A DNA stretch of 64,000 nt. Source: Chitinophagaceae bacterium (GTDB lineage Bacteria; Bacteroidota; Bacteroidia; Chitinophagales; Chitinophagaceae). Under the pieces are notes generated by a model. It worked only from the letters and a program-made list of their open reading frames with translations. It searched no databases and was not told the origin of the DNA. The DNA is taken from the NCBI GenBank assembly GCA_947446645.1, contig CANFHA010000010.1:124001-188000 (forward strand), written 5' to 3'. Made by a program: the position numbers and the translations under genes. Below are positions 1 through 9,420 of this stretch, one piece after another (within the stretch, counting starts at the first letter, position 1; each line of letters starts with the position of its first letter).

Positions 1-235
1 ACTCAAAAGGTTCTACGTGCCATGTTTGCATTGGCTGTATGCCAAAATAAAGCAGTATTGCCTTTTTTATCCATTCCTGCACCTGCCATCCTTTATCTGT
101 TGGTGTCGCTACGCGGAGCCTGCCTTTATCTACCTCTTCTATTACCGCCCTTATTGTCTCGCTGTAGGCCGGATCTTTTAGCAATTCCCGGTTTGCATAG
201 GCGGCCTCTATTTGTTCTTGCCATTGTTGGTTCAT
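1..235 (-). CDS. dapD: 2,3,4,5-tetrahydropyridine-2,6-dicarboxylate N-succinyltransferase, N-terminal part
   Basis: Partial gene: the 5' end lies at 235 and the rest runs off the left edge, so 78 codons are visible. DapD transfers succinate to tetrahydrodipicolinate in the lysine/meso-diaminopimelate pathway in the cytoplasm. The visible residues carry the family's N-terminal helical domain, including 'EEVDKGRLRVA', 'GWQVQEWIKKAILLYFGI' and 'WHVEPFE', which match DapD closely. The left-handed beta-helix catalytic domain is outside the window. It is divergent from gmk across a 229-bp gap. The identification is based on recalled family sequence, not a search. Confidence 0.9.
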   Translation of the reverse strand, partial: MNQQWQEQIEAAYANRELLKDPAYSETIRAVIEEVDKGRLRVATPTDKGWQVQEWIKKAILLYFGIQPMQTWHVEPFE

Positions 236-464
236 GTCGTAAAAATAGGAAATCGACGTGGCATATGATTGCTGCCGGGCTATTATGTAATTTTCGGTGC
301 TCTATGCAGGCCTGTGAAATCAGCACCGGATAAGTGTATGCTTCCGTTCAATAGCCACTTATAACCCTGACTTGTATGCGTACTGATGAGCAACTTGAAC
401 GCAACTGGCCGTTAGCATTAGAAAAACCGGGCTTTTTTCCTTTTATTCGCAGATAATTTGCGCT

Positions 465-1034
465 TTGGAAAACCGGAAAATAATAGTAATCACGGCACCC
501 TCGGGTTCAGGAAAGACAACGTTGGTGAAACGTTTGCTGGCTGCATGTCCGCATCTTGCATTTTCTATTTCGGCATGTACCCGTAAGCCACGAGCCGGAG
601 AGGTGCACGCAAGGGATTATTATTTTTATGAGGAAGCGGAATTTAAGCAGCTTATAGAAGAAGATGCATTTGTAGAATGGGAAATGGTATATACTGGCAA
701 GTATTATGGAACACTCAGGTCTGAGATGGAACGTATCTGGAACGAAGGTAAATGCCCGCTGGTGGATATAGACGTGCAGGGCGCACTAGCCATAAGAGAT
801 AAATTTCCTGCTGAAGCACTTACCATATTTATTGAGGCACCCTCCATTGAAGTACTGCGTGAGCGCCTGAAGTTAAGAGGTACCGAAACTGACCATAGCC
901 TGGAAGAACGGGTTAACAAGGCCGTTGTCGAGCTTTCCTTTGCCCCTCAGTTCGATCGCATCATTATAAACGAAGACCTGGAAAAAGCTACTGCTGAATT
1001 AACCCATGTTGTAGAGAAATTTACAGGCTGTTAA
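465..1034 (+). CDS. gmk: Guanylate kinase
   Basis: Phosphorylates GMP to GDP with ATP in the cytoplasm. At 189 residues it has normal family length. The P-loop 'APSGSGKTT' spans residues 11-19, followed by the GMP-binding segment 'CTRKPRAGEVHARDYYF' near residues 38-54. Both are diagnostic. The start is TTG (465-467): no in-frame ATG precedes the P-loop, and beginning later would remove the first beta-strand. It is transcribed alone, with dapD divergent upstream and a membrane protein gene 68 bp downstream. Confidence 0.95.
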   Translation: MENRKIIVITAPSGSGKTTLVKRLLAACPHLAFSISACTRKPRAGEVHARDYYFYEEAEFKQLIEEDAFVEWEMVYTGKYYGTLRSEMERIWNEGKCPLVDIDVQGALAIRDKFPAEALTIFIEAPSIEVLRERLKLRGTETDHSLEERVNKAVVELSFAPQFDRIIINEDLEKATAELTHVVEKFTGC

Positions 1035-1102
1035 TTTTCATCATGCAATAGTGGTATCTTTCAACACCATAAATAATTATTTTTGGGTATTATCTTGTAG
1101 TC

Positions 1103-3433
1103 ATGGCTAAAAAACAAAAAGTACAACCAGCGCCACAAACCACGGTTGAAAAACAAGTTCCGCAGTCGGGTCCGGTAGTAGCAAAGCCTAAACCCTGGTC
1201 GCTGAATGATTTTAAATTCCAGGCCACCTTCCTGGCCGTTCTGTGCGTTGTTATTTATTTCAATAGTTTCTTTAATGAGTTTGCGCACGACGACGGTATC
1301 GTGATCGTAAAGAACGAATACGTGCTGGAAGGATTTAACGGTCTCAAAGATATCTTTACAAAAGATGCCTACGACAGCTACTATAAACAACTGAACACTA
1401 CGAATCAGCTGGGTGGCGGCAGGTATCGTCCGCTATCCATTGCTACCTTCGCGGTTGAGCAGCAGTTCTTAGGAGCAGTGCCCTTGGACCGCATAGACAG
1501 CGTTCTAAAGCAAAGTATTTCCTACGGCGTTTCTGGTCCTCAGCAGTCCAGGCTGATAACGGCCATGCATGTGCGGCACGTTATTAATGTGCTTATCTAT
1601 GCCCTCTCTGTAGTCGTGCTCCTGTATTTCCTCCGGTACGTTGTGTTCAAAGACAACCCGCTCATGGCATTTATTGCTGCCATTCTTTTTGCAGTACACC
1701 CTATGCATACCGAGGTAGTGGCTAACGTAAAGAGCCGCGATGAAATTATGTCGCTCTTGTTTATGTGCCTCACGTTCATTTTTGCATTCAAATACGAGGA
1801 CAATAAGAAAAATGTATGGCTGCTTATGGCTGCGCTGGGCAGTTTTCTGCTGGCCTTCCTGTCAAAAGAATACGCCATCACTATTGTAGCACTATTGCCG
1901 CTGGCGCTTATCGCATTCAGGCAGTATTCTATTCCCAGGAGCATTACCGCTATTCTGCCATACCTCATTATAGTGACAGTATACCTGGGATTGAGGTTAA
2001 ACGTGCTTGCCCCTCCTATTGAGAATATGGACATTGATGCATCCACTGCCTCTTTGCTTACTACTTTGCCATACATAGGTTTGCTGGCAGGTATGGGCGC
2101 GGTAATATTCTACCTTAGAGCGCCTAAAGGGCAACTGAGCGATACTTCGATATTGGTAAAGAAAACGCTGCTGTTTCTTCCTTATTTTTTCTTTGCCGGC
2201 ATTTATTTGTTCAAGCGCCTGCAGGCAGTGCCTCCCGTTACCGAAAGCTCAGCTAAAGAAGTGCTGAATAACCCTTATTTGTTTGCAACCCCGGTACAGA
2301 AGCTGGCCACGGAGATAGCCACATCGCTCAATTATCTGAAGCTGCTTATTTTTCCTTATCCTTTGTCTGCAGATTATTCTTTCAACACTATACCGTATGT
2401 AGATTTCAGTAACCCTAAGGTGTGGCTTTCCATTATCGTGCACGTGGGGCTGCTGGTGCTTATGGCCATCTTCTTTAAGAATGTGCTTACATCGGCATCG
2501 CAGAAAGCAGGTAAATCGCAATTGAACACAGCGGCTTACATTCAGGATGGCGGCTCTGGTGCAAAAGACTACTCGGGTATTTTCCTTTTTGCTATTGCCT
2601 TTTACTTTATTCACCTGCTACTGATATGCAATATTGTATTTGACATTGGCGCAACCATGGGCGAACGTCTTATCTACCATTCTTCGGTTGGCTTTGTTAT
2701 TGCTGTGGCCTATTTATTAGTTAAGGGGTATGAGAAGATTAAAGCACGTTCATCGGCTAATTTGGCCCTGGGTGGCTTTATGGCTGTAGCTGTTATTCTT
2801 TGCTCTATACAAACCGTTGCCCGAAATGCTGCCTGGAAAAACGATGCTACTTTGTTTACCACCGACCTCAAAACCGTACCCAATAGCGTGCTCGTTAATG
2901 CAAACGTGGCGGCCTCTTACATCACCATTGCCGACTACCAGAAAACCGATACTGCCCGCAGGAAGTACCTGTATGACGCAATAGATATTTTGAACCACAC
3001 ATTGCACATTCACCGCACCTTTGTGGCCGGCTTTCTGAATCGTGGAATTGCCTGGTACAAACTAGGTGATGTGGACAGGGCGAAGCCTAACATAGACACG
3101 GTGCGTTCGCTATATCCCAATTATCCTACGCTGCCGGGTATGTATAAACTGATCAGTGATTTTTACCTTAAAAACGGATGGGAAAGTTATGGCAAGGTTG
3201 GCAGGTACACAGAAGCCGTTGAGGAATATAAGAAAGGCCTGCTCGTTGATTCTACGAATGCAGACTTGTGGTACAATATGGGTGGTGCATACTACACCAA
3301 CAAGCAATATGTAGAAGCATTAGGTTGTTTTCAGAGAGCACAGAAGTTAAAGCCGGACAATCCGAACGTACAGCAGGGCGTTAATGCCGCCCTGCAGGCA
3401 ATGCAGGCGAGCGGTGGACAGCCTAAAAAATAA
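1103..3433 (+). CDS. TMTC-like multi-pass membrane protein with C-terminal TPRs
   Basis: A 776-residue protein. It has a charged cytosolic N-terminus (1-34), then a first membrane helix running into an 'AHDDG' motif at residues 61-65. Next comes a 'YRPLSIATFAVEQ' segment, about ten further hydrophobic helices to ~570, and a soluble tail with at least two tetratricopeptide repeats (about 690-765). An acidic pair just after helix 1 is typical of GT-C glycosyltransferases. The overall plan resembles eukaryotic TMTC and bacterial TPR/GT-C proteins, which use lipid-linked sugars on the outer face of the membrane. Substrate is unknown. It ends at a strong bidirectional terminator. Confidence 0.7.
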   Translation: MAKKQKVQPAPQTTVEKQVPQSGPVVAKPKPWSLNDFKFQATFLAVLCVVIYFNSFFNEFAHDDGIVIVKNEYVLEGFNGLKDIFTKDAYDSYYKQLNTTNQLGGGRYRPLSIATFAVEQQFLGAVPLDRIDSVLKQSISYGVSGPQQSRLITAMHVRHVINVLIYALSVVVLLYFLRYVVFKDNPLMAFIAAILFAVHPMHTEVVANVKSRDEIMSLLFMCLTFIFAFKYEDNKKNVWLLMAALGSFLLAFLSKEYAITIVALLPLALIAFRQYSIPRSITAILPYLIIVTVYLGLRLNVLAPPIENMDIDASTASLLTTLPYIGLLAGMGAVIFYLRAPKGQLSDTSILVKKTLLFLPYFFFAGIYLFKRLQAVPPVTESSAKEVLNNPYLFATPVQKLATEIATSLNYLKLLIFPYPLSADYSFNTIPYVDFSNPKVWLSIIVHVGLLVLMAIFFKNVLTSASQKAGKSQLNTAAYIQDGGSGAKDYSGIFLFAIAFYFIHLLLICNIVFDIGATMGERLIYHSSVGFVIAVAYLLVKGYEKIKARSSANLALGGFMAVAVILCSIQTVARNAAWKNDATLFTTDLKTVPNSVLVNANVAASYITIADYQKTDTARRKYLYDAIDILNHTLHIHRTFVAGFLNRGIAWYKLGDVDRAKPNIDTVRSLYPNYPTLPGMYKLISDFYLKNGWESYGKVGRYTEAVEEYKKGLLVDSTNADLWYNMGGAYYTNKQYVEALGCFQRAQKLKPDNPNVQQGVNAALQAMQASGGQPKK

Positions 3434-3455
3434 TAGAACTACTATAGTACTCTTT

Positions 3456-3496
3456 AAAACTAAAATTGGAGGCCAGTAGCCTCCAATTTTAGTTTT
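3456..3496. terminator. Bidirectional intrinsic terminator
   Basis: A perfect 18-bp stem (3456-3473 pairing with 3479-3496) encloses a 5-base loop. A/T runs at both ends give a U-tract in either direction. It sits between two convergent genes, the GT-C/TPR gene on plus and the small secreted protein gene on minus, and can serve both. Confidence 0.9.
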
Positions 3497-3559
3497 ATAC
3501 TTTGAATGGTTCGGCTTATGCACAGCCATGTTTTTCAGATGAGATCTTACCTATCTTAT

Positions 3560-3988
3560 TTACCTGTTGTCCAGCATATCCTCATAGGCCGGTGTCCATA
3601 CTATTAGCTCAAAATTTTCGTCATGTTCTCTAATCGCAATATAAGTTTGGTTTTCTCCGCGCCATAGATGGTCACCCTTTCCATATTTTTCATTAAAATG
3701 GTCAATGAAAGCCTGCTTGTAAGTGCGGGGCATATAAGTATGCCTGGCCTCGCATATACCATTCAGAAAATCATATTGGTTATATTCTCTGAAGACACCA
3801 AAACCGGGGTGGTCTATCACCTGGTCAGTATATCTTAGTTTTATAAGCGGGCCATCCACCAGTTTAGTGTGCTCTGGCCCCAGCTGCAATACTGCATCGC
3901 CATAGTGCTTGCCCAGTATACTTTGTGCGCGTACTGTGGTCGCCGTAAGTGCAAAAAAAGCCAGGCAAATGCTTAGTTTTCTCATCAA
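3560..3988 (-). CDS. Small secreted protein of unknown function
   Basis: 142 residues beginning with a signal peptide of about 21 residues (charged 'MMRK', hydrophobic core, 'VRAQS' cleavage region), so the product is probably periplasmic or outer-membrane associated. The mature part is polar, with many aromatic residues and no motif I recognise. A 20-bp gap separates it from the upstream L,D-transpeptidase-like gene on the same strand, so the two are probably co-transcribed and may share a cell-envelope role. Function is not assigned. Confidence 0.6.
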   Translation of the reverse strand: MMRKLSICLAFFALTATTVRAQSILGKHYGDAVLQLGPEHTKLVDGPLIKLRYTDQVIDHPGFGVFREYNQYDFLNGICEARHTYMPRTYKQAFIDHFNEKYGKGDHLWRGENQTYIAIREHDENFELIVWTPAYEDMLDNR

Positions 3989-4008
3989 TTTATTATTACT
4001 GCAGCAAG

Positions 4009-4863
4009 TTAAGGCAATATATTGATTGGTGTACCTATGGGGACGTGTGTAAACAGTTCGTCAATTTCTTCGTCCAGCACCGCTATGCAACCCCATGTCC
4101 AGTCAGATCCCTGGTAGTCTGTTTTGTCGCCGTTGAAGCCATTCAGCGCACCATGTATTTTCACATCACCGCCTGTGGGTCGTCCCATCTTTTTTGCATA
4201 CGCGCGTTGCGCATCGTTGGGATAAGATATACCAAGGTTTTTATGCGCCTCGCTCTTTGCATTTCTTCCGTTGATATGGTATAGTCCTTCAGGTGTTTTC
4301 AGGTCACCCTTAAACTGTTTCGGGCCTACAGGTATTTGCCCCAGCGATGCATGGTACACTTTTAAAAGCACTTTCGAGTTGAATACAAGTAGTTCCCTTT
4401 TCGACTTCAGCACGAGTATACTGTCTACCTGCATGGTAAGTGGTGTGTCTGCGCACTTTATATCATATTTGTAAGATAGTTTGTAGGTTCTCGGGTACTC
4501 GGCGAGTATGCACAAATTACACAATTGCAGGTTGTGGTCCTTATCTACAAATACTGGTTCAGATATGGTTTGCTTATACTCATCAGCAAGCACCTTTACC
4601 TGGTACAGCCCGGCCTGAAGCTGCTTAAAGGCGTAAAAACCTTCAGAGTCGGTATGTATTGTTTTAACAACGTGATCCCCGGTTATAAGCTCCAGCTTTG
4701 CATTAATTAATCGCGTTCCGCTTTTGTTTGTGATGGTGCCGGCTATTGCACCAGCCGCCGTGTCGGTAATGGGTTGTTGCCTTCTGGCATGGAGCCCATT
4801 TACTGCAAACATTAATAATGCTACAATGCACACAGACCGTAGCGCAGCTTTTTTCAAATACAT
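4009..4863 (-). CDS. YafK-like L,D-transpeptidase-family protein with N-terminal Cna-B/carboxypeptidase-like domain
   Basis: 284 residues. A signal peptide (about 1-26) is followed by a beta-sandwich of the carboxypeptidase-regulatory/Cna-B kind (about 38-105, with 'GTITNKSGTRLINAKLEL' and 'DSEGFYAFKQLQAGLYQVKV'). The YkuD catalytic domain covers about 150-284. The 'KTPEGLYHINGRN' and 'LGISYPND' segments resemble the YafK/DpaA branch, whose members cut or form links between peptidoglycan and envelope proteins. His237 and Cys259 ('WGCIA') fit the catalytic pair. The fused beta-sandwich is unusual for this branch. It acts in the periplasm; whether it is a transpeptidase or hydrolase cannot be told from sequence. 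Confidence 0.8.
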   Translation of the reverse strand: MYLKKAALRSVCIVALLMFAVNGLHARRQQPITDTAAGAIAGTITNKSGTRLINAKLELITGDHVVKTIHTDSEGFYAFKQLQAGLYQVKVLADEYKQTISEPVFVDKDHNLQLCNLCILAEYPRTYKLSYKYDIKCADTPLTMQVDSILVLKSKRELLVFNSKVLLKVYHASLGQIPVGPKQFKGDLKTPEGLYHINGRNAKSEAHKNLGISYPNDAQRAYAKKMGRPTGGDVKIHGALNGFNGDKTDYQGSDWTWGCIAVLDEEIDELFTHVPIGTPINILP

Positions 4864-5016
4864 GATCCTTTCAACTTTGTTTGCGGCGTAAAATTAGAAA
4901 AAAGAAAATTATTTCTTTTACTCCTTCACATATCGCTCATCACTCGAGTGTAACTACTGATGAATTTCCCCGGCCGCCACATGCTGCGTAAATTTCCCCG
5001 TTTTACATCTTACGCC

Positions 5017-5024
5017 TATCTTTG
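5017..5024 (+). promoter_or_regulatory. Bacteroidota -7 promoter element of the E1 gene
   Basis: TATCTTTG matches the TAnnTTTG consensus of Bacteroidota primary-sigma promoters. Transcription would begin near 5029-5031, so the in-frame TTG at 5022 lies in the promoter. This favours the ATG at 5052 as the start. No clear -33 TTG was found at the usual distance. Confidence 0.5.
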
Positions 5025-5051
5025 TATATTACAGTATTAATAACAAAGCTT

Positions 5052-7448
5052 ATGCCGTTAACTGCTAATATATCTAAGTCCGGAAGGTTGTCATTTGATG
5101 AGTTTAAACAAGGTGTGCTGGATGACTACCGTATAGTAGTTGCCAGTCGTGAAGCCAGTCTTATGGGGCGCCGCGAGGTACTTACCGGCAAGGCTAAATT
5201 CGGCATCTTTGGAGATGGAAAAGAGCTTGCGCAGCTGGCCGTATCCAAGTGTTTCAAGCCTGGCGATATCCGCTCAGGTTACTATCGTGATCAGACGCTT
5301 ATGTTCGCTACAGGCATGAGCGATATGCAGAAATTCTTCGCTCAGCTTTATGCTGATATGAGCCCGGAAAATGAGCCGGCGTCTGCCGGCCGTATGATGA
5401 ATGGGCACTACGGTACCCGTTGGCTCGATGAAAAAGGTGAGTGGAAAGACTTGATGAGTGCACCGCAATCAAGCAGCGATATTTCACCCACGGCAGGCCA
5501 AATGGTACGGGCACTTGGGCTGGCGTATGCATCTAAACTATACCGCAATATAGAATCACTGCACACCGGTTTTGAAAAGTTTACAGATAAAGGCAATGAG
5601 GTTGTGTTCTGCACCATTGGTGATGCATCTACCTCTGAGGGCCTGTTTTGGGAAAGCGTAAATGCGGCAGGTGTGCTGCAGGTGCCGCTCGCTATTTTTG
5701 TATGGGATGATGGCTATGGTATCTCCGTACCTCGCAAGTACCAGACCACGAAAAACTCCATTTCCGATGCGCTTTCAGGCATGCAGTGGGAGGATAAAAA
5801 AGGTGGTATCAATATATACACGGTAAAGGGTTGGGATTATGCCAACCTGGTAGATACGATACAACAAGGCATAGCGCGTGTACGTGAAACGCAGATACCG
5901 GCAATATTCCATGTGCAGGAGGTAACACAGCCCCAGGGGCATTCTACATCAGGCTCGCATGAACGTTATAAGTCTAAAGATCGCCTGGAGTGGGAAAAGG
6001 AATGGGATTGCATAGTTAAAATGAAGCAATTCATCCTCGAAAACCGCATTGCAACTGAAGAGGAAGTAGCAGCGGTAGAGGAGGAAGCAAAGCAGGAAGC
6101 TCGTGAGGCAAAGCAAAAGGCATGGGAAAACTTTATCGTTCCCATTAAGGAACAGGTAACCCAGGCTACACATCTTTGCAATCAGGTGGTATATGAGGCG
6201 GGCGCTAATGCCCCGGCTGTGGCTGCTTTGGTCAAAGAACTTACCTCCATTAAGGAGCCGATTCGTAAAGATGTAATGCAGACAGTAAGCAAAGTCCTGC
6301 GTTTGTGCCCCCACGGCGCAGATGCGACACGGGCGCTGCGCAATTTTTACGATTACATAAAGGCAGACAACGAAGAGAAGTTCTCGTCCCATCTGCACTC
6401 TGAGTCACGGCATAGTGCAATGAAAGTCAAAGAGGAGCCGGCTCAATACAGTGACGATGCGCCCACGCTCAACGGATATGAAGTGCTGAACAAATTCTTT
6501 GATCTCACCTTCGCCAATAACCCTGCGGTTGTTGCCTTTGGCGAGGATCTTGGAAAGATAGGCGATGTAAACCAGGGCTTTGCGGGTCTGCAGGATAAGT
6601 ATGGTGTTCTTCGCATTTCCGATACCGGCATACGCGAGGCATCTATCATCGGGCAGGGTATAGGTCTTGCAATGCGCGGTCTACGCCCCATTACTGAGAT
6701 CCAATACCTGGATTATCTGCTCTATGGGCTTCAGCCGCTTAGCGATGATGTTGCCACCCTGCAGTATCGTACCCGTGGCGGGCAGAAATGCCCAATTATA
6801 GTGCGTACCCGAGGTCACAGGCTGGAGGGTGTATGGCATAGCGGATCGCCTATGGCTATGATACTTAACGCCATTCGAGGCATGTACATGTGTGTGCCGC
6901 GCAATATGGTGCAGGCAGCAGGCATGTACAATACACTGCTTAGGAGCGATGAGCCAGGCCTCGTTATAGAATGTCTTAACGGTTACCGCCTTAAGGAGAA
7001 AATGCCGGATAACCTGGAAACATTTACTGTGCCTTTTGGCGTGCCGGAGATAATTCGTGAGGGCAGCGACGTAACTATTGTTTCCTATGGTTCTACACTG
7101 CGCATCATTGATGAGGCTATTACTACTTACCTGGCTCCGGAGGGCATTAGCTGCGAGGTGATTGATGTGCGCACTTTACTGCCGTTCGATATTAATCACG
7201 TTATTGTTGAGTCGTTGAAGAAAACGAACAGGATAGTATTTATAGACGAAGATGTGCCGGGCGGAGCAACTTCCTACATGTTTCAGCAGGTAATGGAGAA
7301 GCAGGGAGGTTTTAGGTGGCTTGACGCGGCACCAAAAACAATCACAGCAAAGGCGCACCGTTCGGCTTATGCAACTGATGGCGACTATTTTTCCAAACCA
7401 AATGCGGAAGATATTGCAACTGCTATTGAAGCAATGATGAAGGAATAG
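5052..7448 (+). CDS. 2-oxoacid dehydrogenase E1 component, fused alpha and beta subunits
   Basis: 798 residues from the ATG at 5052. The N-terminal half is an E1-alpha domain with the thiamine-diphosphate motif beginning 'GDASTSEG' and closing 'VWDDGYGIS'. A charged linker (about 345-455) leads into an E1-beta domain ('AFGEDLGKIGDVNQGF', 'RTRGHRLEGVWHSGSP', 'DVRTLLPFD'). The enzyme decarboxylates a 2-oxoacid and passes the acyl group to the E2 lipoyl domain. Fused E1 of this kind is common in Bacteroidota and is usually called branched-chain 2-oxoacid dehydrogenase, although pyruvate is possible. No E2 or E3 gene is nearby. Confidence 0.92.
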   Translation: MPLTANISKSGRLSFDEFKQGVLDDYRIVVASREASLMGRREVLTGKAKFGIFGDGKELAQLAVSKCFKPGDIRSGYYRDQTLMFATGMSDMQKFFAQLYADMSPENEPASAGRMMNGHYGTRWLDEKGEWKDLMSAPQSSSDISPTAGQMVRALGLAYASKLYRNIESLHTGFEKFTDKGNEVVFCTIGDASTSEGLFWESVNAAGVLQVPLAIFVWDDGYGISVPRKYQTTKNSISDALSGMQWEDKKGGINIYTVKGWDYANLVDTIQQGIARVRETQIPAIFHVQEVTQPQGHSTSGSHERYKSKDRLEWEKEWDCIVKMKQFILENRIATEEEVAAVEEEAKQEAREAKQKAWENFIVPIKEQVTQATHLCNQVVYEAGANAPAVAALVKELTSIKEPIRKDVMQTVSKVLRLCPHGADATRALRNFYDYIKADNEEKFSSHLHSESRHSAMKVKEEPAQYSDDAPTLNGYEVLNKFFDLTFANNPAVVAFGEDLGKIGDVNQGFAGLQDKYGVLRISDTGIREASIIGQGIGLAMRGLRPITEIQYLDYLLYGLQPLSDDVATLQYRTRGGQKCPIIVRTRGHRLEGVWHSGSPMAMILNAIRGMYMCVPRNMVQAAGMYNTLLRSDEPGLVIECLNGYRLKEKMPDNLETFTVPFGVPEIIREGSDVTIVSYGSTLRIIDEAITTYLAPEGISCEVIDVRTLLPFDINHVIVESLKKTNRIVFIDEDVPGGATSYMFQQVMEKQGGFRWLDAAPKTITAKAHRSAYATDGDYFSKPNAEDIATAIEAMMKE

Positions 7449-7475
7449 TTACCGGAACCCGATAAATTTATATGG

Positions 7476-7510
7476 AGACGCTGACCCTTAGCTGGTTCGG
7501 CGTCTTTGCT
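7476..7510 (+). terminator. Probable intrinsic terminator after E1
   Basis: A six-pair AGACGC/GCGTCT stem with a loop of about 18 bases is followed by a short TTT run, some 30 bp after the E1 stop codon. The loop is long and the U-tract short, so termination may be weak. Confidence 0.45.
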
Positions 7511-7657
7511 TGTAGTGCAGGCTGTTTTCTTTAAAGGATTGCCAATCGGGATATAATTCAAATATAAATCCCGCCTGGTGACCAGTGCGGGTGAGATCGT
7601 TCTTACAGTAAGGAGTTTCGTCCGAACAACGAGTTGCGGTTTATCAAATGATGAGCT

Positions 7658-7852
7658 GTTAATTATCTTAAAGCAAGGGCACCCGGAGTCAGTCTTGACT
7701 GTGGCAGACGTGCTTGTTTCTTTTTCATGTAGAGCACTATGAAGCGGGTAATGAATACAATTGTAAGCATAGCATGTATTTTTAAAATGTTATCAATAAT
7801 GTTAGAAAATGTTTTTCTTGGGGTAATGAACTTTGATAATTTTTATCAGCAT
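7658..7852. repeat. Tandem duplication, copy 1 (~195 bp)
   Basis: First of two head-to-tail copies in the 766-bp gap between the E1 and selU genes. Shared blocks in the same order include GTTA(A/G)TTATCTTAA, 'TTGTGGCAAGCG'-like, 'GAAGCGGGTAATGAATAC', 'ATTGTAAGCATAGC' and 'GGGGTAATGAACTTT'. No credible reading frame runs through it. The rest of the gap (7511-7657 and 8034-8214) is AT-rich, with nothing further recognised. Confidence 0.8.
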
Positions 7853-8033
7853 GTTAGTTATCTTAAGGCTAGCGTTCTCTGGTTCAGCCTTGATTGTGGC
7901 AAGCGGGATTCTTTCTTTTTCAGGTAGAGAACTACGAAGCGGGTAATAAATACGATTGTAAGCATAGCGTGTTTTTTTTTAAAATGTTAGAAATATTTTT
8001 TTCTGGGGTAATGAACTTTTAAATATTTTTTTT
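7853..8033. repeat. Tandem duplication, copy 2 (~180 bp)
   Basis: Second, diverged copy, slightly shorter because a stretch of about 14 bases is missing after the 'AAAATGTTAGAAA' segment. The conserved core 'CGAAGCGGGTAATAAATACG' and 'ATTGTAAGCATAGCGTG' suggests a functional noncoding element or a repeat family. It ends about 180 bp upstream of selU. Confidence 0.8.
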
Positions 8034-8214
8034 GCTTGTACCGATCTATTCTGCCTTTTGCCTTACTCTTATTTTGTTAATCATTAGCAATTGATTCGTT
8101 AATCGTTTGCTAATACAAATGTACAACAAGTTTTGACATTCACAACTCATTAACTAAATGTTTTCAAACATTTTTTATTTAGATTTAATAATATTATAAT
8201 TCAATAGCTGCAAA

Positions 8215-9408
8215 TTGATAGAAAAAATAGGCATCGAAGAGTTTTTGGAATTAGCTAAAAGGCATGTTGTGCTGGATGTGAGAAGCCCCGGAGAGTATCT
8301 CCACGCCTGCATTCCCGGCGCTTATAGCCTTCCTCTTTTTTCTGATGCAGAGCGAAAAATAGTGGGTACTGCTTACAAGCAGCAGGGTAGGGAAGAAGCA
8401 ATAAAAATCGGGTTGGATTTTTTCGGGGTGAAAATGACAAATATGGTGGTGGAGGTGGAAAAATTGGCAAAATCCGGCAATCAAACCCAAAATTCAGCCT
8501 TTGAAGTGGGAGGGCAGCCTGCAGATATCATCCCAAATTCCCAAAAGTCAATACCGGTATTAGTACACTGTTGGCGTGGAGGTATGAGGAGTGCTGGCGT
8601 AGCGTGGTTGCTGGATCTGTATGGATTCAAAGTGTATGTTCTGGACGGCGGCTATAAAGCCTTTCGTAACTGGGTTTTACAGCAATTTGAGGTGCCATAC
8701 CCATTTAAAGTACTTGGAGGCTATACTGGCTCGGGGAAGACGGAAGTGCTTCAACAACTGGCATCTAAAGGTGAATCAGTCGTAGATCTTGAAGGGATTG
8801 CATGCCACCGCGGGTCGGCATTTGGCTCACTTGGGCAGCCAAAGCAACCCTCGCAGGAAATGTTCGAAAATAATCTGGCGTTTGCACTTAGTAGCATTCA
8901 CAATACGGTACCTGAAAGCGGTAATATATGGGTGGAGGATGAGAGCCGAAGGATAGGCGACGTTAATCTTCCGGGTGCACTATGGAATACTATCAGACGA
9001 TCCCCGCTGCATTTCCTGGAAATACCTTTTGAACAGCGCCTTAATTTTATTGTACAACAATATGGCGTATTCGATAAGGCAAGCCTGATGAATAGCATCA
9101 TGCGAATACAAAGACGTTTGGGTGGGGTAGATACGAAGAAGGCAATAGAATTTTTAGCAGACGGAAATCTGCCGGAGTGCTTCAGGATACTCTTACGCTA
9201 CTACGATAAATTTTATGCGAAGGATATAGTTAACCGTGGAAAATTATTTTTGCTGTCGCCAGGCAAAAGTGTATCCACTGCTCCACAGTCGCGAAGCATT
9301 CCCTTCGTTGTGAAACAGCAGAACGCGCAGTTTCCGCTACCGCTGGTAGTGAAGAAAATAATTTGCGAAACAGTTGATGCAAATGTAAACAGTGAAAAAC
9401 TTGGATAA
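8215..9408 (+). CDS. selU: tRNA 2-selenouridine synthase (MnmH/SelU)
   Basis: Replaces sulfur by selenium in 2-thiouridine at the wobble position of certain tRNAs, using selenophosphate from SelD. 397 residues. The N-terminal rhodanese domain has the active Cys119 in 'HCWRGGMRS'. The P-loop 'GGYTGSGKT' (168-176) begins the C-terminal domain that handles geranylated tRNA. About 25 extra residues (roughly 87-112) lie before the rhodanese active loop compared with my memory of the E. coli protein. The start is TTG at 8215, with no in-frame ATG before the conserved 'DVRSPGEY'. selD follows 12 bp later. Confidence 0.93.
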   Translation: MIEKIGIEEFLELAKRHVVLDVRSPGEYLHACIPGAYSLPLFSDAERKIVGTAYKQQGREEAIKIGLDFFGVKMTNMVVEVEKLAKSGNQTQNSAFEVGGQPADIIPNSQKSIPVLVHCWRGGMRSAGVAWLLDLYGFKVYVLDGGYKAFRNWVLQQFEVPYPFKVLGGYTGSGKTEVLQQLASKGESVVDLEGIACHRGSAFGSLGQPKQPSQEMFENNLAFALSSIHNTVPESGNIWVEDESRRIGDVNLPGALWNTIRRSPLHFLEIPFEQRLNFIVQQYGVFDKASLMNSIMRIQRRLGGVDTKKAIEFLADGNLPECFRILLRYYDKFYAKDIVNRGKLFLLSPGKSVSTAPQSRSIPFVVKQQNAQFPLPLVVKKIICETVDANVNSEKLG

Positions 9409-9420
9409 ATACACAAAGAA

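Noticed and set aside
22-333. A 103-codon plus-strand frame at the left edge
   Set aside because: It is antisense to the clear dapD N-terminal coding sequence.
7739-7927. A 62-codon frame in the E1-selU gap
   Set aside because: It crosses the boundary of two tandem noncoding copies and is not kept in the second copy.
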